From: Phenylobacterium sp.
GTDB lineage: Bacteria > Pseudomonadota > Alphaproteobacteria > Caulobacterales > Caulobacteraceae
Assembly (NCBI GenBank): GCA_019264505.1
Contig: JAHUZY010000288.1
Coordinates: forward strand, 1-13,770
Direction: 5' to 3'
Length of the DNA stretch: 13,770 nucleotides
Part shown: one piece after another, positions 5,875-13,286 of the stretch
Layout: every line of letters begins with the position of its first letter
How positions within the stretch are numbered: position 1 is the stretch's first letter
Notes under the pieces: generated by a model
The model's input: the letters and a program-made list of their open reading frames with translations, nothing else
The model's database searches: none
What the model was told of the DNA's origin: nothing
Position numbers and translations under genes: made by a program

Positions 5875-6630
5875 CTAAGCCGTCAGGAACCGGACGACGG
5901 CTTCGCCCAGCTCCGGCGTGGCGGCTGCGGCCCGGTGGTCGCCGGGCACGATGACCAGTTCGCCGTGGGGCAGCAGCTCGACCAGCTCGTGGGGCGAGCC
6001 GTTGTCGCGGTCGGCGTCGCCGCAGACCACCAGGGTCGGGGTGGGGATCGCGCGGATCTGCGCCTCGGTGGTTTCCTGGAAGGCCGCCAGTACGCCGAGC
6101 ATGGCCTGGGGGTTGAGGCCCATCTCGGCCATCAGGGCCTGGATGAACTTGCCGGCCCGCGGGTCACGGGCGTTCGCCCCATTACGGATGGAGTCCTCGA
6201 ACATGGCCGCCCGGGCGCCGGCCTCCATGATCCCGGAGGCGCCCATGCCCCCCAGCGCCATCCGGCGGGGGCGAAGGCCGCCGATCACCGCGCGCACCGA
6301 GGTCCGCGCGCCGAGGGAATAGCCCACCAGGTCGAAATCGCTCAGGCCCAGATGGGCGATGAGGGCGGCCTGGTCCCTGGCCAGCACATCTTGCGGCCAG
6401 GCCTGCGCCTCCACCGGGGCGCCGGACTCCCCGTGGCCGCGCAGGTCCGGGGCGATCACCTGGAAGCCGGCGGCCACCAGCCGATCGGCATGGCCGGGCA
6501 GGAACCAGTTCTGCTTTCCGCTGGAGAAGAAGCCGTGCAGCAGCACGACCGGGCGGCCTTTTCCGGCGGTGTGAACGGCGATCTCGACGCCGTCGAAGCT
6601 CTGGAATCGGGTGGTTGTCGGCTCTGTCAT
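5875..6630 (-). CDS. Alpha/beta-fold hydrolase
   Basis: This 251-residue protein is a typical alpha/beta hydrolase. The oxyanion-region HGFFSSG is at 32-38, DLRGHGESG at 62-70, the nucleophile elbow GYSLG at 103-107 with Ser105, the acid is probably Asp207 in GDAD, and His232 in PGDH completes the triad. Small cap region between about 120 and 190. The fold includes esterases, lactonases, epoxide hydrolases and peroxidases; the substrate cannot be read from sequence. The N-terminus begins directly with the first strand and there is no signal peptide, so it is cytoplasmic. I chose ATG 6630-6628; a TTG three codons upstream (6639) is open but adds nothing recognisable. It is convergent with amn (three bases between stops) and divergent from the phosphatase gene 76 bases away. 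Confidence 0.9.
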   Translation of the reverse strand: MTEPTTTRFQSFDGVEIAVHTAGKGRPVVLLHGFFSSGKQNWFLPGHADRLVAAGFQVIAPDLRGHGESGAPVEAQAWPQDVLARDQAALIAHLGLSDFDLVGYSLGARTSVRAVIGGLRPRRMALGGMGASGIMEAGARAAMFEDSIRNGANARDPRAGKFIQALMAEMGLNPQAMLGVLAAFQETTEAQIRAIPTPTLVVCGDADRDNGSPHELVELLPHGELVIVPGDHRAAAATPELGEAVVRFLTA

Positions 6631-6706
6631 GGGCGCCAACCTGTGGCGCCGCAGCGCCTTCGTCCAGGCCCTGGATTTCCCGGGCCGCCGGGTTTAGAGC
6701 CTGCCG

Positions 6707-7480
6707 ATGCAACGACATATGGACTTCGAAGGTATCGAGAACTTCCGCGACTTCGGAGGCTACGACACCGCCTGTGGCAGGGGACTGCGCTCTGGCCTGC
6801 TCTATCGGTCCGCCAATCACGGCCGCGCCACGCCCGCCGATCTCGCCCGGCTGCGGGAGCTGGGGATTTCGGTGGTGGTGGACCTGCGCCGACCGGCCGA
6901 ACGGGTGCGGGAGCCCTCCCGGCGGCCCGAGGGCTTCATGGCCCATGTGATCGAGAACGACCTGGGCGAGGCCGGCGATCCGTGGCTGGCGGCCCTGAAG
7001 GACTCCGACATCAGCGCTGACTTCTTCCGGGCCGACGGGGTCCGGTTCTACCGGGAAGCCCCGTTTGAAGCCCGCCATTTGGACCTGTTTTCGCGCTATT
7101 TCCGCGCCCTTTCGGCCTCTGAAGGGCCCGTTCTGGTGCATTGCGTGGCGGGCAAGGACCGCACCGGCATGTTGTGCGCGCTCACCCACCACATGGCCGG
7201 CGTCCATGACGACGACCTGGTCACCGACTATCTGCTGACCAATGACGAGACCCGCATCGCGCGGCGCATTCCGTTCATGATGGAGTTCGTGGCCGAGCAT
7301 GCCGGCCGGACCCCGACCGAAGAGGCGGTGCGCACGGCGCTCAGCGTGCATCCGGAGTATCTGCAGGCCGCCTTCGCCGTCATGCGCGAACAGTGCGGCT
7401 CCCTGGACGGCTATCTGGAGCAGGCGCTCGGGGTCGACCGGTCCATGCGCGAGGCCATAGCCGAGCGGATCCTGGCTTAG
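6707..7480 (+). CDS. Tyrosine-protein phosphatase (MptpB-like)
   Basis: This 257-residue protein has the layout of the Y_phosphatase3 family (MptpB-like protein-tyrosine/lipid phosphatases). The N-terminus contains NFRDFGGYDT (12-21) and LRSGLLYRSANHGRAT (27-42), followed by a VVVDLRRPAER segment (56-66). The active-site P-loop is HCVAGKDRTG (145-154), with nucleophile Cys146 and Arg152 in CX5R. The Lys/Asp within the P-loop are typical of this family and are associated with activity on phosphoinositides as well as phosphotyrosine in studied members; the substrate here is unknown. The C-terminal helical part (about 165-257) is complete. ATG 6707 is chosen; an alternative is Met5 at 6719. The WYL regulator starts three bases after its stop, so the two are probably one operon. 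It is divergent from the hydrolase gene. Confidence 0.9.
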   Translation: MQRHMDFEGIENFRDFGGYDTACGRGLRSGLLYRSANHGRATPADLARLRELGISVVVDLRRPAERVREPSRRPEGFMAHVIENDLGEAGDPWLAALKDSDISADFFRADGVRFYREAPFEARHLDLFSRYFRALSASEGPVLVHCVAGKDRTGMLCALTHHMAGVHDDDLVTDYLLTNDETRIARRIPFMMEFVAEHAGRTPTEEAVRTALSVHPEYLQAAFAVMREQCGSLDGYLEQALGVDRSMREAIAERILA

Positions 7481-7483
7481 CCC

Positions 7484-8197
7484 ATGCGTCGGGCCGACCG
7501 GCTGTTTCAGATCATCCAGATCCTGCGCCGCAGCCGCAGGCCTGTGACCGGAGCGGCGCTGGCCCGAGAGCTCGAGACATCCCTGCGGACGGTCTATCGG
7601 GACATGGCTGATCTGATCGCCCAGCGGGTGCCGATCCGCGGCGAGGCGGGCGTCGGCTATGTCCTGGACGACGGCTTCGACATGCCGCCCCTGATGCTGA
7701 CGGCCCAGGAGCTTGAGGCGGTGCTGCTGGGCGCCCAGTGGGTCGGCGGGCGAGGCGATCCTGACCTGGCTCGGGCGGCCCAGGACGTGGTGGCCAAGAT
7801 CGCCCAGGTGATCCCGGAAAACCTGCGGCCCTTCGTCAGCTCTTCGCCGCTGACCGCGGGCTCCAGACCTGACAGCGCCCGCGACGCCCTCGACATGACC
7901 CAGCTGCGGGCCTGCCTGCGGGACCAGCGCAAGGTCGTCCTGGACTATAGCGATGAGGCCGGCGCGGTGACGCGGCGGGTGATCTGGCCGGTGACGGTGG
8001 GCTATTTCGACACCACCCGGGTGATCTGCGCCTGGTGCGAGTTGCGCCAGGCCTTCCGGCACTTCCGCACCGACCGGGTGGTGGCCGCGCAGTTCCTGAA
8101 TGAGCGCTATCCCGGCGCCCGGGCCCAGCTGTGGGCTCAGTGGCGGCGCACCCTGCCCGACCACGACGCAGGTGCGGACGCAGGCGACAAGGCCTGA
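7484..8197 (+). CDS. YafY-type transcriptional regulator with HTH and WYL domains
   Basis: This 237-residue protein joins an N-terminal winged helix-turn-helix (about residues 1-60: RADRLFQIIQILRRSRRPVTG, then ALARELETSLRTVYRDMADL as recognition region) to a WYL domain (about 138-205: VVLDYSDEAGAVTRRVIWPV, then YFDTTRVICAWCELRQAFRHF). WYL domains are ligand-binding, and in several bacterial regulators bind nucleic acid or nucleotides. The ligand and targets here are unknown. The ATG at 7484 comes three bases after the phosphatase stop, so both genes should share a transcript and translation may be coupled. A likely job is controlling its own operon or nearby metabolic genes, but nothing in the sequence proves it. 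The C-terminal 20 residues are polar and Asp/Ala-rich. The strong hairpin at 8221-8260 probably ends the transcript. Confidence 0.92.
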   Translation: MRRADRLFQIIQILRRSRRPVTGAALARELETSLRTVYRDMADLIAQRVPIRGEAGVGYVLDDGFDMPPLMLTAQELEAVLLGAQWVGGRGDPDLARAAQDVVAKIAQVIPENLRPFVSSSPLTAGSRPDSARDALDMTQLRACLRDQRKVVLDYSDEAGAVTRRVIWPVTVGYFDTTRVICAWCELRQAFRHFRTDRVVAAQFLNERYPGARAQLWAQWRRTLPDHDAGADAGDKA

Positions 8198-8220
8198 CCG
8201 GGATCTGGGGGAGAGAGGAC

Positions 8221-8260
8221 AGGCGTCCGGCGATGACCTCCACGTCTGCGCCGGACGCCT
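8221..8260 (+). terminator. Perfect 12-bp hairpin after the phosphatase-regulator operon
   Basis: AGGCGTCCGGCG (8221-8232) and CGCCGGACGCCT (8249-8260) are perfect inverted arms around a 16-base loop, starting 24 bases after the WYL regulator stop. A terminator is the simplest reading, but the following bases (TATCGGG) are not a T-run, so termination would be weak or helped by other factors. It is near-symmetric and could act in both directions. Confidence 0.5.
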
Positions 8261-8268
8261 TATCGGGA

Positions 8269-8290
8269 CTGAACCTCCGACAAGGTTCAG
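8269..8290. repeat. Second hairpin directly after the first
   Basis: CTGAACCT (8269-8276) and AGGTTCAG (8283-8290) form a perfect 8-bp stem with loop CCGACA, only eight bases after the previous hairpin. It is 90 bases before the aminotransferase start. It could be a tandem terminator, an operator, or part of the aminotransferase leader. Confidence 0.4.
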
Positions 8291-8379
8291 CGACAAGATT
8301 TGCGCTCAGGCGCCGTCTCGGCCTAATCACCTCCCCGTGAAATCTGGCCCACAGGTCGGGCCGACAGTCGGAGGGCGCC

Positions 8380-9549
8380 ATGCAGAGCTTTCAACCCCCA
8401 CGCCGGGTCCTGATGGGGCCGGGCCCCTCCGACGTCAGCCCCCGGGTGCTGGCGGCCCTGTCGCGGCCGACCATCGGCCACCTGGACCCGGCGTTTCAGG
8501 GCCTGATGGAGGAGATCAAGGCGGCGCTCTCGCGGCTGTTCAACGCCCCGGATCACATCTGCGTGCCCCTGTCGGCGCCGGGCACGGCGGGCATGGAATC
8601 GGCCCTGATGAACCTGCTGGAGCCGGGCGACCTGGCGGTGATCTGCGTCAATGGCGTGTTCGGGACCCGCATGGTGGACATGGCCGGCCGGGCCGGCGCC
8701 GAGGTGATCGCCGTCGAGGACGCCTGGGGGACCCCGGTCAGCCTGGACAAGGTCGAAGCTGCGCTGTCCGGCCGCCAGGCCAAGGTGCTGGCCTTCGTCC
8801 ATGCGGAAACCTCCACCGGCGTGCGCAGCGATGCGGCCAGCCTCTGCGCCCTGGCGCGCAAGCATGGGGCGCTGTCTATCGTCGACTGCGTGACCTCCCT
8901 GGGCGGCATCGCGGTGGACGCCGCGGCCTGGGACGCCGACGTGCTCTATTCGGGCACCCAGAAGTGTCTGTCGGCGCCGCCTGGCCTGTCGCCGGTGGCC
9001 TTCTCCAAGCGGGCCGTGGCGGCCATCGCCGCGCGCAAGGAAAAGCCCCGCAACTGGCTGTTCGATATCGGCCTCCTGATGAGCTACTGGGGCGGGGAGG
9101 GCGGCCGGACCTATCACCACACCGCCCCGATCAACGCCCTCTACGGCCTGCATGAGTCCCTGGTCGCCCTGTTCGAAGAGGGCCAGCAGGCGGCCTTTGT
9201 CCGCCACGCCCGGACGCATGAATCCCTGGTGGCCGGTCTGGAGGCCCTGGGCCTTGAGATGCTGGTGGCGCCCGAGCATCGCCTGCCGCAGCTCAATACG
9301 GTCAAGGTCCCCGACGGGATCGATGAGGCCGCGGTCCGCGACTACGTCCTGACCCACTGGAACCTGGAGCTGGGAGCGGGCCTCGGACCGTTGAAGGGCC
9401 AGGTCTGGCGGATCGGGCTGATGGGCGCCTCGGCCACCCCCTGGCATGTGCGCCTGTGCCTGACAGCTCTGGGCGAAGCCCTGGCGGCCCAGGGCTATCA
9501 GGGCGACCGGACCGCGGCCCTGGCGGCGGCGGACGCCCGCCTCGCCTGA
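8380..9549 (+). CDS. Class V aminotransferase, alanine/serine-glyoxylate type
   Basis: This 389-residue PLP enzyme belongs to the alanine-glyoxylate / serine-glyoxylate aminotransferase group, which moves an amino group from alanine or serine to glyoxylate or pyruvate. Visible motifs are [14 protein letters not shown] (11-24), [12 protein letters not shown] (65-76, cofactor phosphate side), HAETSTGV (141-148), VDCVTSLGG (168-176), [16 protein letters not shown] (190-205) with the PLP lysine Lys195, and WRIGLMGA (343-350), where Arg344 should bind the substrate carboxylate. Length is normal. The ATG at 8380 has GGAGGG at 8370-8375, four bases upstream. The pabB gene begins 39 bases after its stop, so a common transcript is plausible, although I know no direct pathway link to folate apart from one-carbon metabolism (serine/glycine). 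Exact donor and acceptor are not determined by the sequence. Confidence 0.92.
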   Translation: MQSFQPPRRVLMGPGPSDVSPRVLAALSRPTIGHLDPAFQGLMEEIKAALSRLFNAPDHICVPLSAPGTAGMESALMNLLEPGDLAVICVNGVFGTRMVDMAGRAGAEVIAVEDAWGTPVSLDKVEAALSGRQAKVLAFVHAETSTGVRSDAASLCALARKHGALSIVDCVTSLGGIAVDAAAWDADVLYSGTQKCLSAPPGLSPVAFSKRAVAAIAARKEKPRNWLFDIGLLMSYWGGEGGRTYHHTAPINALYGLHESLVALFEEGQQAAFVRHARTHESLVAGLEALGLEMLVAPEHRLPQLNTVKVPDGIDEAAVRDYVLTHWNLELGAGLGPLKGQVWRIGLMGASATPWHVRLCLTALGEALAAQGYQGDRTAALAAADARLA

Positions 9550-9588
9550 TCGCTTTCCAGCGGCGCCATAGGGGGCTATGGCGCAAAC

Positions 9589-10953
9589 ATGCGTCGTGTC
9601 GTCCAGATCGAAGCCCCCTGGCGGGAACCGGCCGAGGCCCTCGCGGCCCTGGCTGAGGAGGCCTGGAGCCTCTGTCTGCTGTCGGGCGGCGGGGGCGAGC
9701 GGGGGCGCTGGACCTATCTGGCCGCCCGGCCCCTGCGGACCCTCGTGGTTCAGGCGAGCGACCCGACTGACCCCTTCGCCGCTCTGGCCGCCCAGATCCC
9801 GGCCGGCGAGATGCTTAACGACGGTCCGCCCTTCCAGGGCGGCGTGGCGGGGCTGGCCGCCTATGAGCTGGGCGGCCGGGCCCAGGGGCTGGACCTTGCG
9901 CCCCACCCGGACTGGCCGCACCTGGCCTGCGCCGTCTATCCCGCCATCCTGGCCTTCGATCATCAGGACCGCCGGCTGCTGGCCATCGGCCGGGGCGAGG
10001 AAGCCGCCGAGGCGCTGGCCCGGGCGCAAGGTCTGCTGGAGGCGTTGGGGGCGGACGCCCCGGACCAGACTGCGAGCCCCCGGGTCCTGGCCGGACCGAT
10101 GACCGCCTCGTCGGGGGCGGCCTATGAGGCGGCGGTGGCCGAGGTGGTGAGCCGGATCGCCGCGGGTGAGATCTTCCAGGCCAATGTGGCAAGGCGCTGG
10201 ACCGGGGCGCTGGCCCCAGGCGCCGCGCCCTATGACCTGTTCGCCCGGCTTGCCCGGGACTCTGCTGCGCCCTTCGCCGCCTATCTGCGCCTGCCGGGGC
10301 TGGCGGTGGTGTCCAACTCGCCGGAGCGGTTCGTCGCCCTGCGGCGCACGGCCGAGGGCCTGATGGCCGAGACGCGGCCGATCAAGGGCACCCGGCCGCG
10401 GGGCTGCGACGGCGCCCAGGATCAGGCCCTGGCCGCCGAACTGCTGGCCAGTCCCAAGGACCGGGCCGAGAACCTGATGATCGTCGATCTGATGCGCAAT
10501 GACCTGGCCAGGGTCTGTCGGCCCGGCAGCGTGCAGGCGCCGGAGCTGTTCGCCATCGAGAGCTTCGCCAATGTCCACCACCTGGTCTCCACCATCACCG
10601 GCGTGATGCAGCCGGGGCTCGGCGCCGCCGACCTGCTGGCGGCGGCCTTCCCGCCGGGCTCGATCACCGGGGCGCCGAAGATCCAGGCCATGAAGGTGAT
10701 CGCTGGCCTCGAGCCGCCGAGGGGTCCCTATTGCGGCTCGATCTTCTGGGCCGGGGCGGACGGGGCGTTTGATTCCAGCGTGCTGATCCGCACCGCAGCC
10801 TGCGTGGAGACGCCGGACGGCTGGCGGCTGGAGGCCGGGGCCGGGGCGGGCCTGGTGGCCGACAGCACGCCCGCCGCCGAGCGCCTGGAGACCGAGGCCA
10901 AGATCTCCGCCCTGTTGCGGGCGCTGTCTGCTGATCCCCGGAGCGCCCTGTGA
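9589..10953 (+). CDS. pabB: Aminodeoxychorismate synthase component I
   Basis: PabB converts chorismate and ammonia to 4-amino-4-deoxychorismate, the first step of p-aminobenzoate synthesis for folate. Ammonia normally comes from a glutaminase partner (PabA, often shared with TrpG), which is not encoded here. The 454-residue protein has the chorismate-binding domain from about 175 to the end: EIFQANVARRW (194-204), PIKGTRPRG (264-272), AENLMIVDLMRNDLARV (293-309), GSITGAPKIQAM (357-368) and CGSIFW (382-387). Lys266 in PIKGT is the catalytic lysine that separates PabB from anthranilate synthase TrpE (Ala there). The N-terminal half is more divergent, with GGVAGLAAYELGG (84-96). ATG 9589 lies 13 bases after a G-run (9571-9575), a long spacing for a Shine-Dalgarno, so the start is a little uncertain. 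Its stop overlaps the pabC start. Confidence 0.94.
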   Translation: MRRVVQIEAPWREPAEALAALAEEAWSLCLLSGGGGERGRWTYLAARPLRTLVVQASDPTDPFAALAAQIPAGEMLNDGPPFQGGVAGLAAYELGGRAQGLDLAPHPDWPHLACAVYPAILAFDHQDRRLLAIGRGEEAAEALARAQGLLEALGADAPDQTASPRVLAGPMTASSGAAYEAAVAEVVSRIAAGEIFQANVARRWTGALAPGAAPYDLFARLARDSAAPFAAYLRLPGLAVVSNSPERFVALRRTAEGLMAETRPIKGTRPRGCDGAQDQALAAELLASPKDRAENLMIVDLMRNDLARVCRPGSVQAPELFAIESFANVHHLVSTITGVMQPGLGAADLLAAAFPPGSITGAPKIQAMKVIAGLEPPRGPYCGSIFWAGADGAFDSSVLIRTAACVETPDGWRLEAGAGAGLVADSTPAAERLETEAKISALLRALSADPRSAL

Positions 10954-11720
10954 GCCTGCCCCTGAGTGATCGCGGTCTGCTGCTGGGGGACGGGCTGTTC
11001 GAGACCCTGCTAGCGGTGGACGGCGTGCCGGTCGACTGGACTGAGCACATGGCCCGCCTAGTCTTGGGATGCGCAGCCCTCGGCCTTCCGGCGCCGGCTG
11101 AGGCGGACGTCCGCGGGGCTGCTCAGGCGGCCCTGAGCACGGCGGGTCTCGACACTGGCCGAGCGGCCCTGCGGATCACATGGACGGCCGGCTCCGGGGG
11201 GCGTGGCCTTGATCGGCCAGAGCCCTGCGCCCCGGTCCTGTTCGCCACCGCCGCGCCATCCCCTGCGCCGGCTGGACCCCTGCGTCTGATCACGGCGGCG
11301 ACCCAGCGCAATGCGGGCTCCATCGCCTCGCGACACAAGACCCTGTCCTATCTGGACAATGTGCTGGCCAGGCGCGAGGCGATCCTGGCCGGCGCCGATG
11401 AGGCGGTGATGCTGAATACGGACGGGCAGGTGGCCTGCGCGGCGGCGGCCAATCTGTTCTGGGTCGCCGGCGGGCGGCTGGAGACCCCGTCCGTGGACTG
11501 CGGGGTCCTGGCCGGGATCACCCGGGCCAAGGTGCTGGCCTGGGCGAAGGCGGCGGGGGCGCCGGCGGCGGAAGTGGCGGTGGGGCCGGACGCCCTGGCG
11601 AAGGCCGAGGCGGTCTTCATCACCAACAGCCTGACCGGCGCCCGGTCGGCTCAGTCCCTCGACGGGCGTCCCCTGGCCGAGTGGCCCCTGTTGGCGAAGC
11701 TGTCAGCGGCTCTAGGCTGA
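10950..11720 (+). CDS. pabC: Aminodeoxychorismate lyase
   Basis: PabC (EC 4.1.3.38) is a PLP enzyme that splits 4-amino-4-deoxychorismate into p-aminobenzoate and pyruvate, directly after PabB. The 256-residue product belongs to fold-type IV (class IV aminotransferase): LSDRGLLLGDGLFETLL (5-21), ALRITWTAGSGGRGL (73-87), SRHKTLSYLDNVLARREA (127-144) with the PLP lysine probably Lys130, and EAVMLNTDGQVACAAAANLFWV (151-172) plus GVLAGITR, which bind the cofactor phosphate. GTG at 10950 overlaps the pabB TGA as GTGA, with GGAG at 10940-10943, six bases upstream, so coupled translation is expected. D-amino-acid or branched-chain aminotransferases share the fold, but the pabB coupling makes PabC much more likely. 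The gene converges on the tadG-like gene, 16 bases from its stop. Confidence 0.92.
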   Translation: MSLPLSDRGLLLGDGLFETLLAVDGVPVDWTEHMARLVLGCAALGLPAPAEADVRGAAQAALSTAGLDTGRAALRITWTAGSGGRGLDRPEPCAPVLFATAAPSPAPAGPLRLITAATQRNAGSIASRHKTLSYLDNVLARREAILAGADEAVMLNTDGQVACAAAANLFWVAGGRLETPSVDCGVLAGITRAKVLAWAKAAGAPAAEVAVGPDALAKAEAVFITNSLTGARSAQSLDGRPLAEWPLLAKLSAALG

Positions 11721-11749
11721 GGCCTCAGGTCACAGATCAGCAGTCTGTG
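11718..11749. terminator. Inverted repeats at convergent gene ends
   Basis: TGAGGCCTCA (11718-11727) is a perfect palindrome that includes the pabC stop codon. CACAGA (11731-11736) and TCTGTG (11744-11749) form a 6-bp stem around the stop of the tadG-like gene. Together they could work as a two-way terminator, though no T-run follows. Confidence 0.3.
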
Positions 11750-12267
11750 CAGTTGACCATGTCGAGCTTACGGGGGCGGAGATAGTATTTCTCCCGGAAG
11801 ACCATGGCGTTGGGCAGCGCATACTTGATGGCTGAGTTGTAGCTATAGTTCATCTCGCTCATGATCAGGGTGTCGAACGGCGCCATGAGATTGGCGGGCA
11901 GGCCGCTCACGGTGGAGCCCTTCCCCAGGGCGGTCAGCCCCTTGCCATGGCTCCACACCACCTTGGGCGACCCATTGGCGTCGGCGCGGATGGCGGTGAC
12001 CCGGGCGCTCATGCCCGAGGCGGCGAACGGCGACAGGATTTCCTCGGCGACGGAGAAGGTGTCGCTCAGCTCGGCCTTGGTGGTCAGGGTGTCCTGGGCG
12101 ACCAGGTCGGCCACCACGGCGGTGGCGTGGCCCGCGCGCCGGTCGGCCATCAGGGCCATGGTGACCTCGGCCAGGCCCATATAGAGCAGGATCAGGACCG
12201 GAGCGATCAGGGCGAACTCCACCGCCGCCACGCCGCGTCGATCCCGGAGAAAGCGCATCGGGCCCAT
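11737..12267 (-). CDS. TadE/TadG-like pilus assembly protein (second of pair)
   Basis: TadE/TadG-family proteins are pseudopilins or envelope proteins needed to assemble Flp (Tad) pili. This 176-residue protein has the family's N-terminal signature: basic residues (FLRDRR, 6-11), then GVAAVEFALIAPVLILLYMGL (in two parts, 12-32), with Glu17 at the position used in pseudopilins. The mature domain is beta/mixed with no catalytic motif and ends NCTDC, with a cysteine pair three residues apart. I chose ATG 12267-12265, which overlaps the upstream gene's stop as TGATG and has GGGAG (12282-12278) ten bases before it; a GTG two codons upstream (12273) is the alternative. Coupled translation with the preceding TadE-like gene is likely, suggesting the two products work together. 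Confidence 0.85.
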   Translation of the reverse strand: MGPMRFLRDRRGVAAVEFALIAPVLILLYMGLAEVTMALMADRRAGHATAVVADLVAQDTLTTKAELSDTFSVAEEILSPFAASGMSARVTAIRADANGSPKVVWSHGKGLTALGKGSTVSGLPANLMAPFDTLIMSEMNYSYNSAIKYALPNAMVFREKYYLRPRKLDMVNCTDC

Positions 12268-12839
12268 CAGCACTTGGCTCCCGTGGGCGGAGCGTCGCTA
12301 TAGGGCTCGTTGCGGAAGGCCTCCACCGCCGAGACCATGCGCTTGTTGTTCGGCGCATTGACCAGAGCGTTGGAGAGCAGCGGCGTGAAGATGGTCCAGT
12401 TGTAGTAGGTGCGGACCAGGACGATGTCGGTGGGGCCGCCGGGGGACCAGCAGGTCTTGGCGGGGTCGAAGTTGCCGCCGGTCATGGCCGGGTCGTCCCG
12501 CAGGCTGGTGAAGTCGGCATAGGTGCGGACGTCCACCTGCAGGTTGCCGGCGCAGGTGGGGCCAAGCCAGCTCATCCTGGCGCAGACGGCCTTGGCGAAT
12601 TCGGTCTTGTTCGCCGTGCCGGCCGTCTGCATCTCGCCGGTGCGCAGGGGCCGAGCTGCGGCGGCGGTGGCGCCTTCCAGGGTGGTGGCGACCATGAACA
12701 CCATGGCCAGCTCCAGGACGCCGAAGATCAGCATCAGCAGGGGGCCGGCGATGAAGGCGAACTCCACCGCGGTCGCGCCCTGCCGGGCGCGGGCGAAGCG
12801 GCGCAGGGTCTGGATCAAGGGTCTGGCGGCGCGCGGCAT
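12267..12839 (-). CDS. TadE-like pilus assembly protein (first of pair)
   Basis: This 190-residue protein has a TadE-type N-terminus: a basic leader (RFARARQ, about 14-20), then GATAVEFAFIAGPLLMLIFG (21-40), a hydrophobic helix with Glu26 at the pseudopilin position. The leader ends in Gln-Gly/Ala-Thr, similar to the prepilin peptidase site of the pilin at 13603 (GATAIEY). The C-terminal domain is soluble, with four cysteines (one in AVCARMS, one in GPTCAG, one in KTCW, and the final Cys190) that could form disulfides outside the membrane. ATG 12839 gives a normal length; another ATG at 12852 is out of frame. No clear Shine-Dalgarno is visible and a hairpin lies right upstream (12843-12870). 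It overlaps the downstream tadG-like gene by one base. Confidence 0.87.
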   Translation of the reverse strand: MPRAARPLIQTLRRFARARQGATAVEFAFIAGPLLMLIFGVLELAMVFMVATTLEGATAAAARPLRTGEMQTAGTANKTEFAKAVCARMSWLGPTCAGNLQVDVRTYADFTSLRDDPAMTGGNFDPAKTCWSPGGPTDIVLVRTYYNWTIFTPLLSNALVNAPNNKRMVSAVEAFRNEPYSDAPPTGAKC

Positions 12840-12842
12840 TCT

Positions 12843-12870
12843 GCGGGTCCATCCGGTTACCCGCGGACCC
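12843..12870 (-). promoter_or_regulatory. Competing hairpins just upstream of the tadE-like gene
   Basis: Read on the minus strand, GGGTCC (12870-12865) can pair with GGACCC (12850-12845), or alternatively GCGGGT (12864-12859) with ACCCGC (12848-12843). The two pairings share bases and cannot both form. The structure ends three bases before the ATG, so it could affect translation start. This is a computed-by-eye pairing without support from conservation. Confidence 0.3.
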
Positions 12871-12883
12871 TAGCCTTTCGAGC

Positions 12884-12898
12884 CTAAGCGATGCTTAA
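12884..12898. promoter_or_regulatory. CtrA-like box upstream of the tadE-like gene
   Basis: CTAA (12884-12887), seven bases, then TTAA (12895-12898) matches the CtrA consensus TTAA-N7-TTAA at seven of eight positions. It is 44 bases before the tadE-like ATG. CtrA is the cell-cycle master regulator of Caulobacterales. The site partly overlaps the small hairpin TAAGC/GCTTA (12885-12897), so it could also be a terminator stem. Confidence 0.35.
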
Positions 12899-12902
12899 GC
12901 GC

Positions 12903-13286
12903 TCAGGGGGTGGGGCGCTGCGGGTCGTCCGCGCCGATCCGCTCGCAGCGGGGCGAGCAGGCGAAGGTGCGGGCCTCGCCGCCGCGGATATAGGAGACCT
13001 GGCCGTATTCGGGGGCGCTGACGACGATGTCCCGGTCGAACAGGACCCGGCCGGCGGCGTCGGTGACCACCACATTGGTCACCCCATAGCCCTTGCCGAT
13101 CACCACCAGGTCCTGGGGACCCAGCAGGTTGACGTCGGCGATCTTCGGATTGGCCACAACCACATTGCGCGCGGCGCCCGGCAGCCGGACCTTGGCGCCC
13201 TGATCGAGCCTGACCGACAGGGACGAGGCCGCCGCGGGCGAGGCGACCAGAAGGCCGATGAGGGCGCAGACGGCGAGGCGGCGCAT
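12903..13286 (-). CDS. Stand-alone pilus assembly protein with CpaC-type N-terminal domain
   Basis: This small exported protein has 127 residues. A signal peptide is at 1-20 ([19 protein letters not shown]), followed by a domain like the N-terminal module of CpaC/RcpA secretins (about 22-95: [60 protein letters not shown]). No secretin channel domain follows; the protein ends after a CSPRCE pair (Cys110, Cys114). It probably acts in the periplasm near the secretin of the Tad pilus machine, perhaps as a structural partner. I chose ATG 13286-13284 because it gives a clean signal peptide; a TTG at 13301 is the upstream alternative. It is first in a minus-strand group with the two TadE-like genes and divergent from the pilin gene. 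Confidence 0.85.
   Translation of the reverse strand: MRRLAVCALIGLLVASPAAASSLSVRLDQGAKVRLPGAARNVVVANPKIADVNLLGPQDLVVIGKGYGVTNVVVTDAAGRVLFDRDIVVSAPEYGQVSYIRGGEARTFACSPRCERIGADDPQRPTP

Noticed and set aside
6182..8296. Minus-strand frame of 704 codons
   Set aside because: It lies opposite the phosphatase and WYL regulator and overlaps the hydrolase in another frame. No domain is recognisable.
8323..10581. Minus-strand frame of 752 codons
   Set aside because: It is antisense to the aminotransferase and pabB, whose catalytic motifs are intact. It is a codon-bias shadow.
9589..10953. Anthranilate synthase component I (TrpE) instead of PabB
   Set aside because: The PIKGT motif with lysine and the overlapping pabC gene support PabB; TrpE proteins have alanine at that position.
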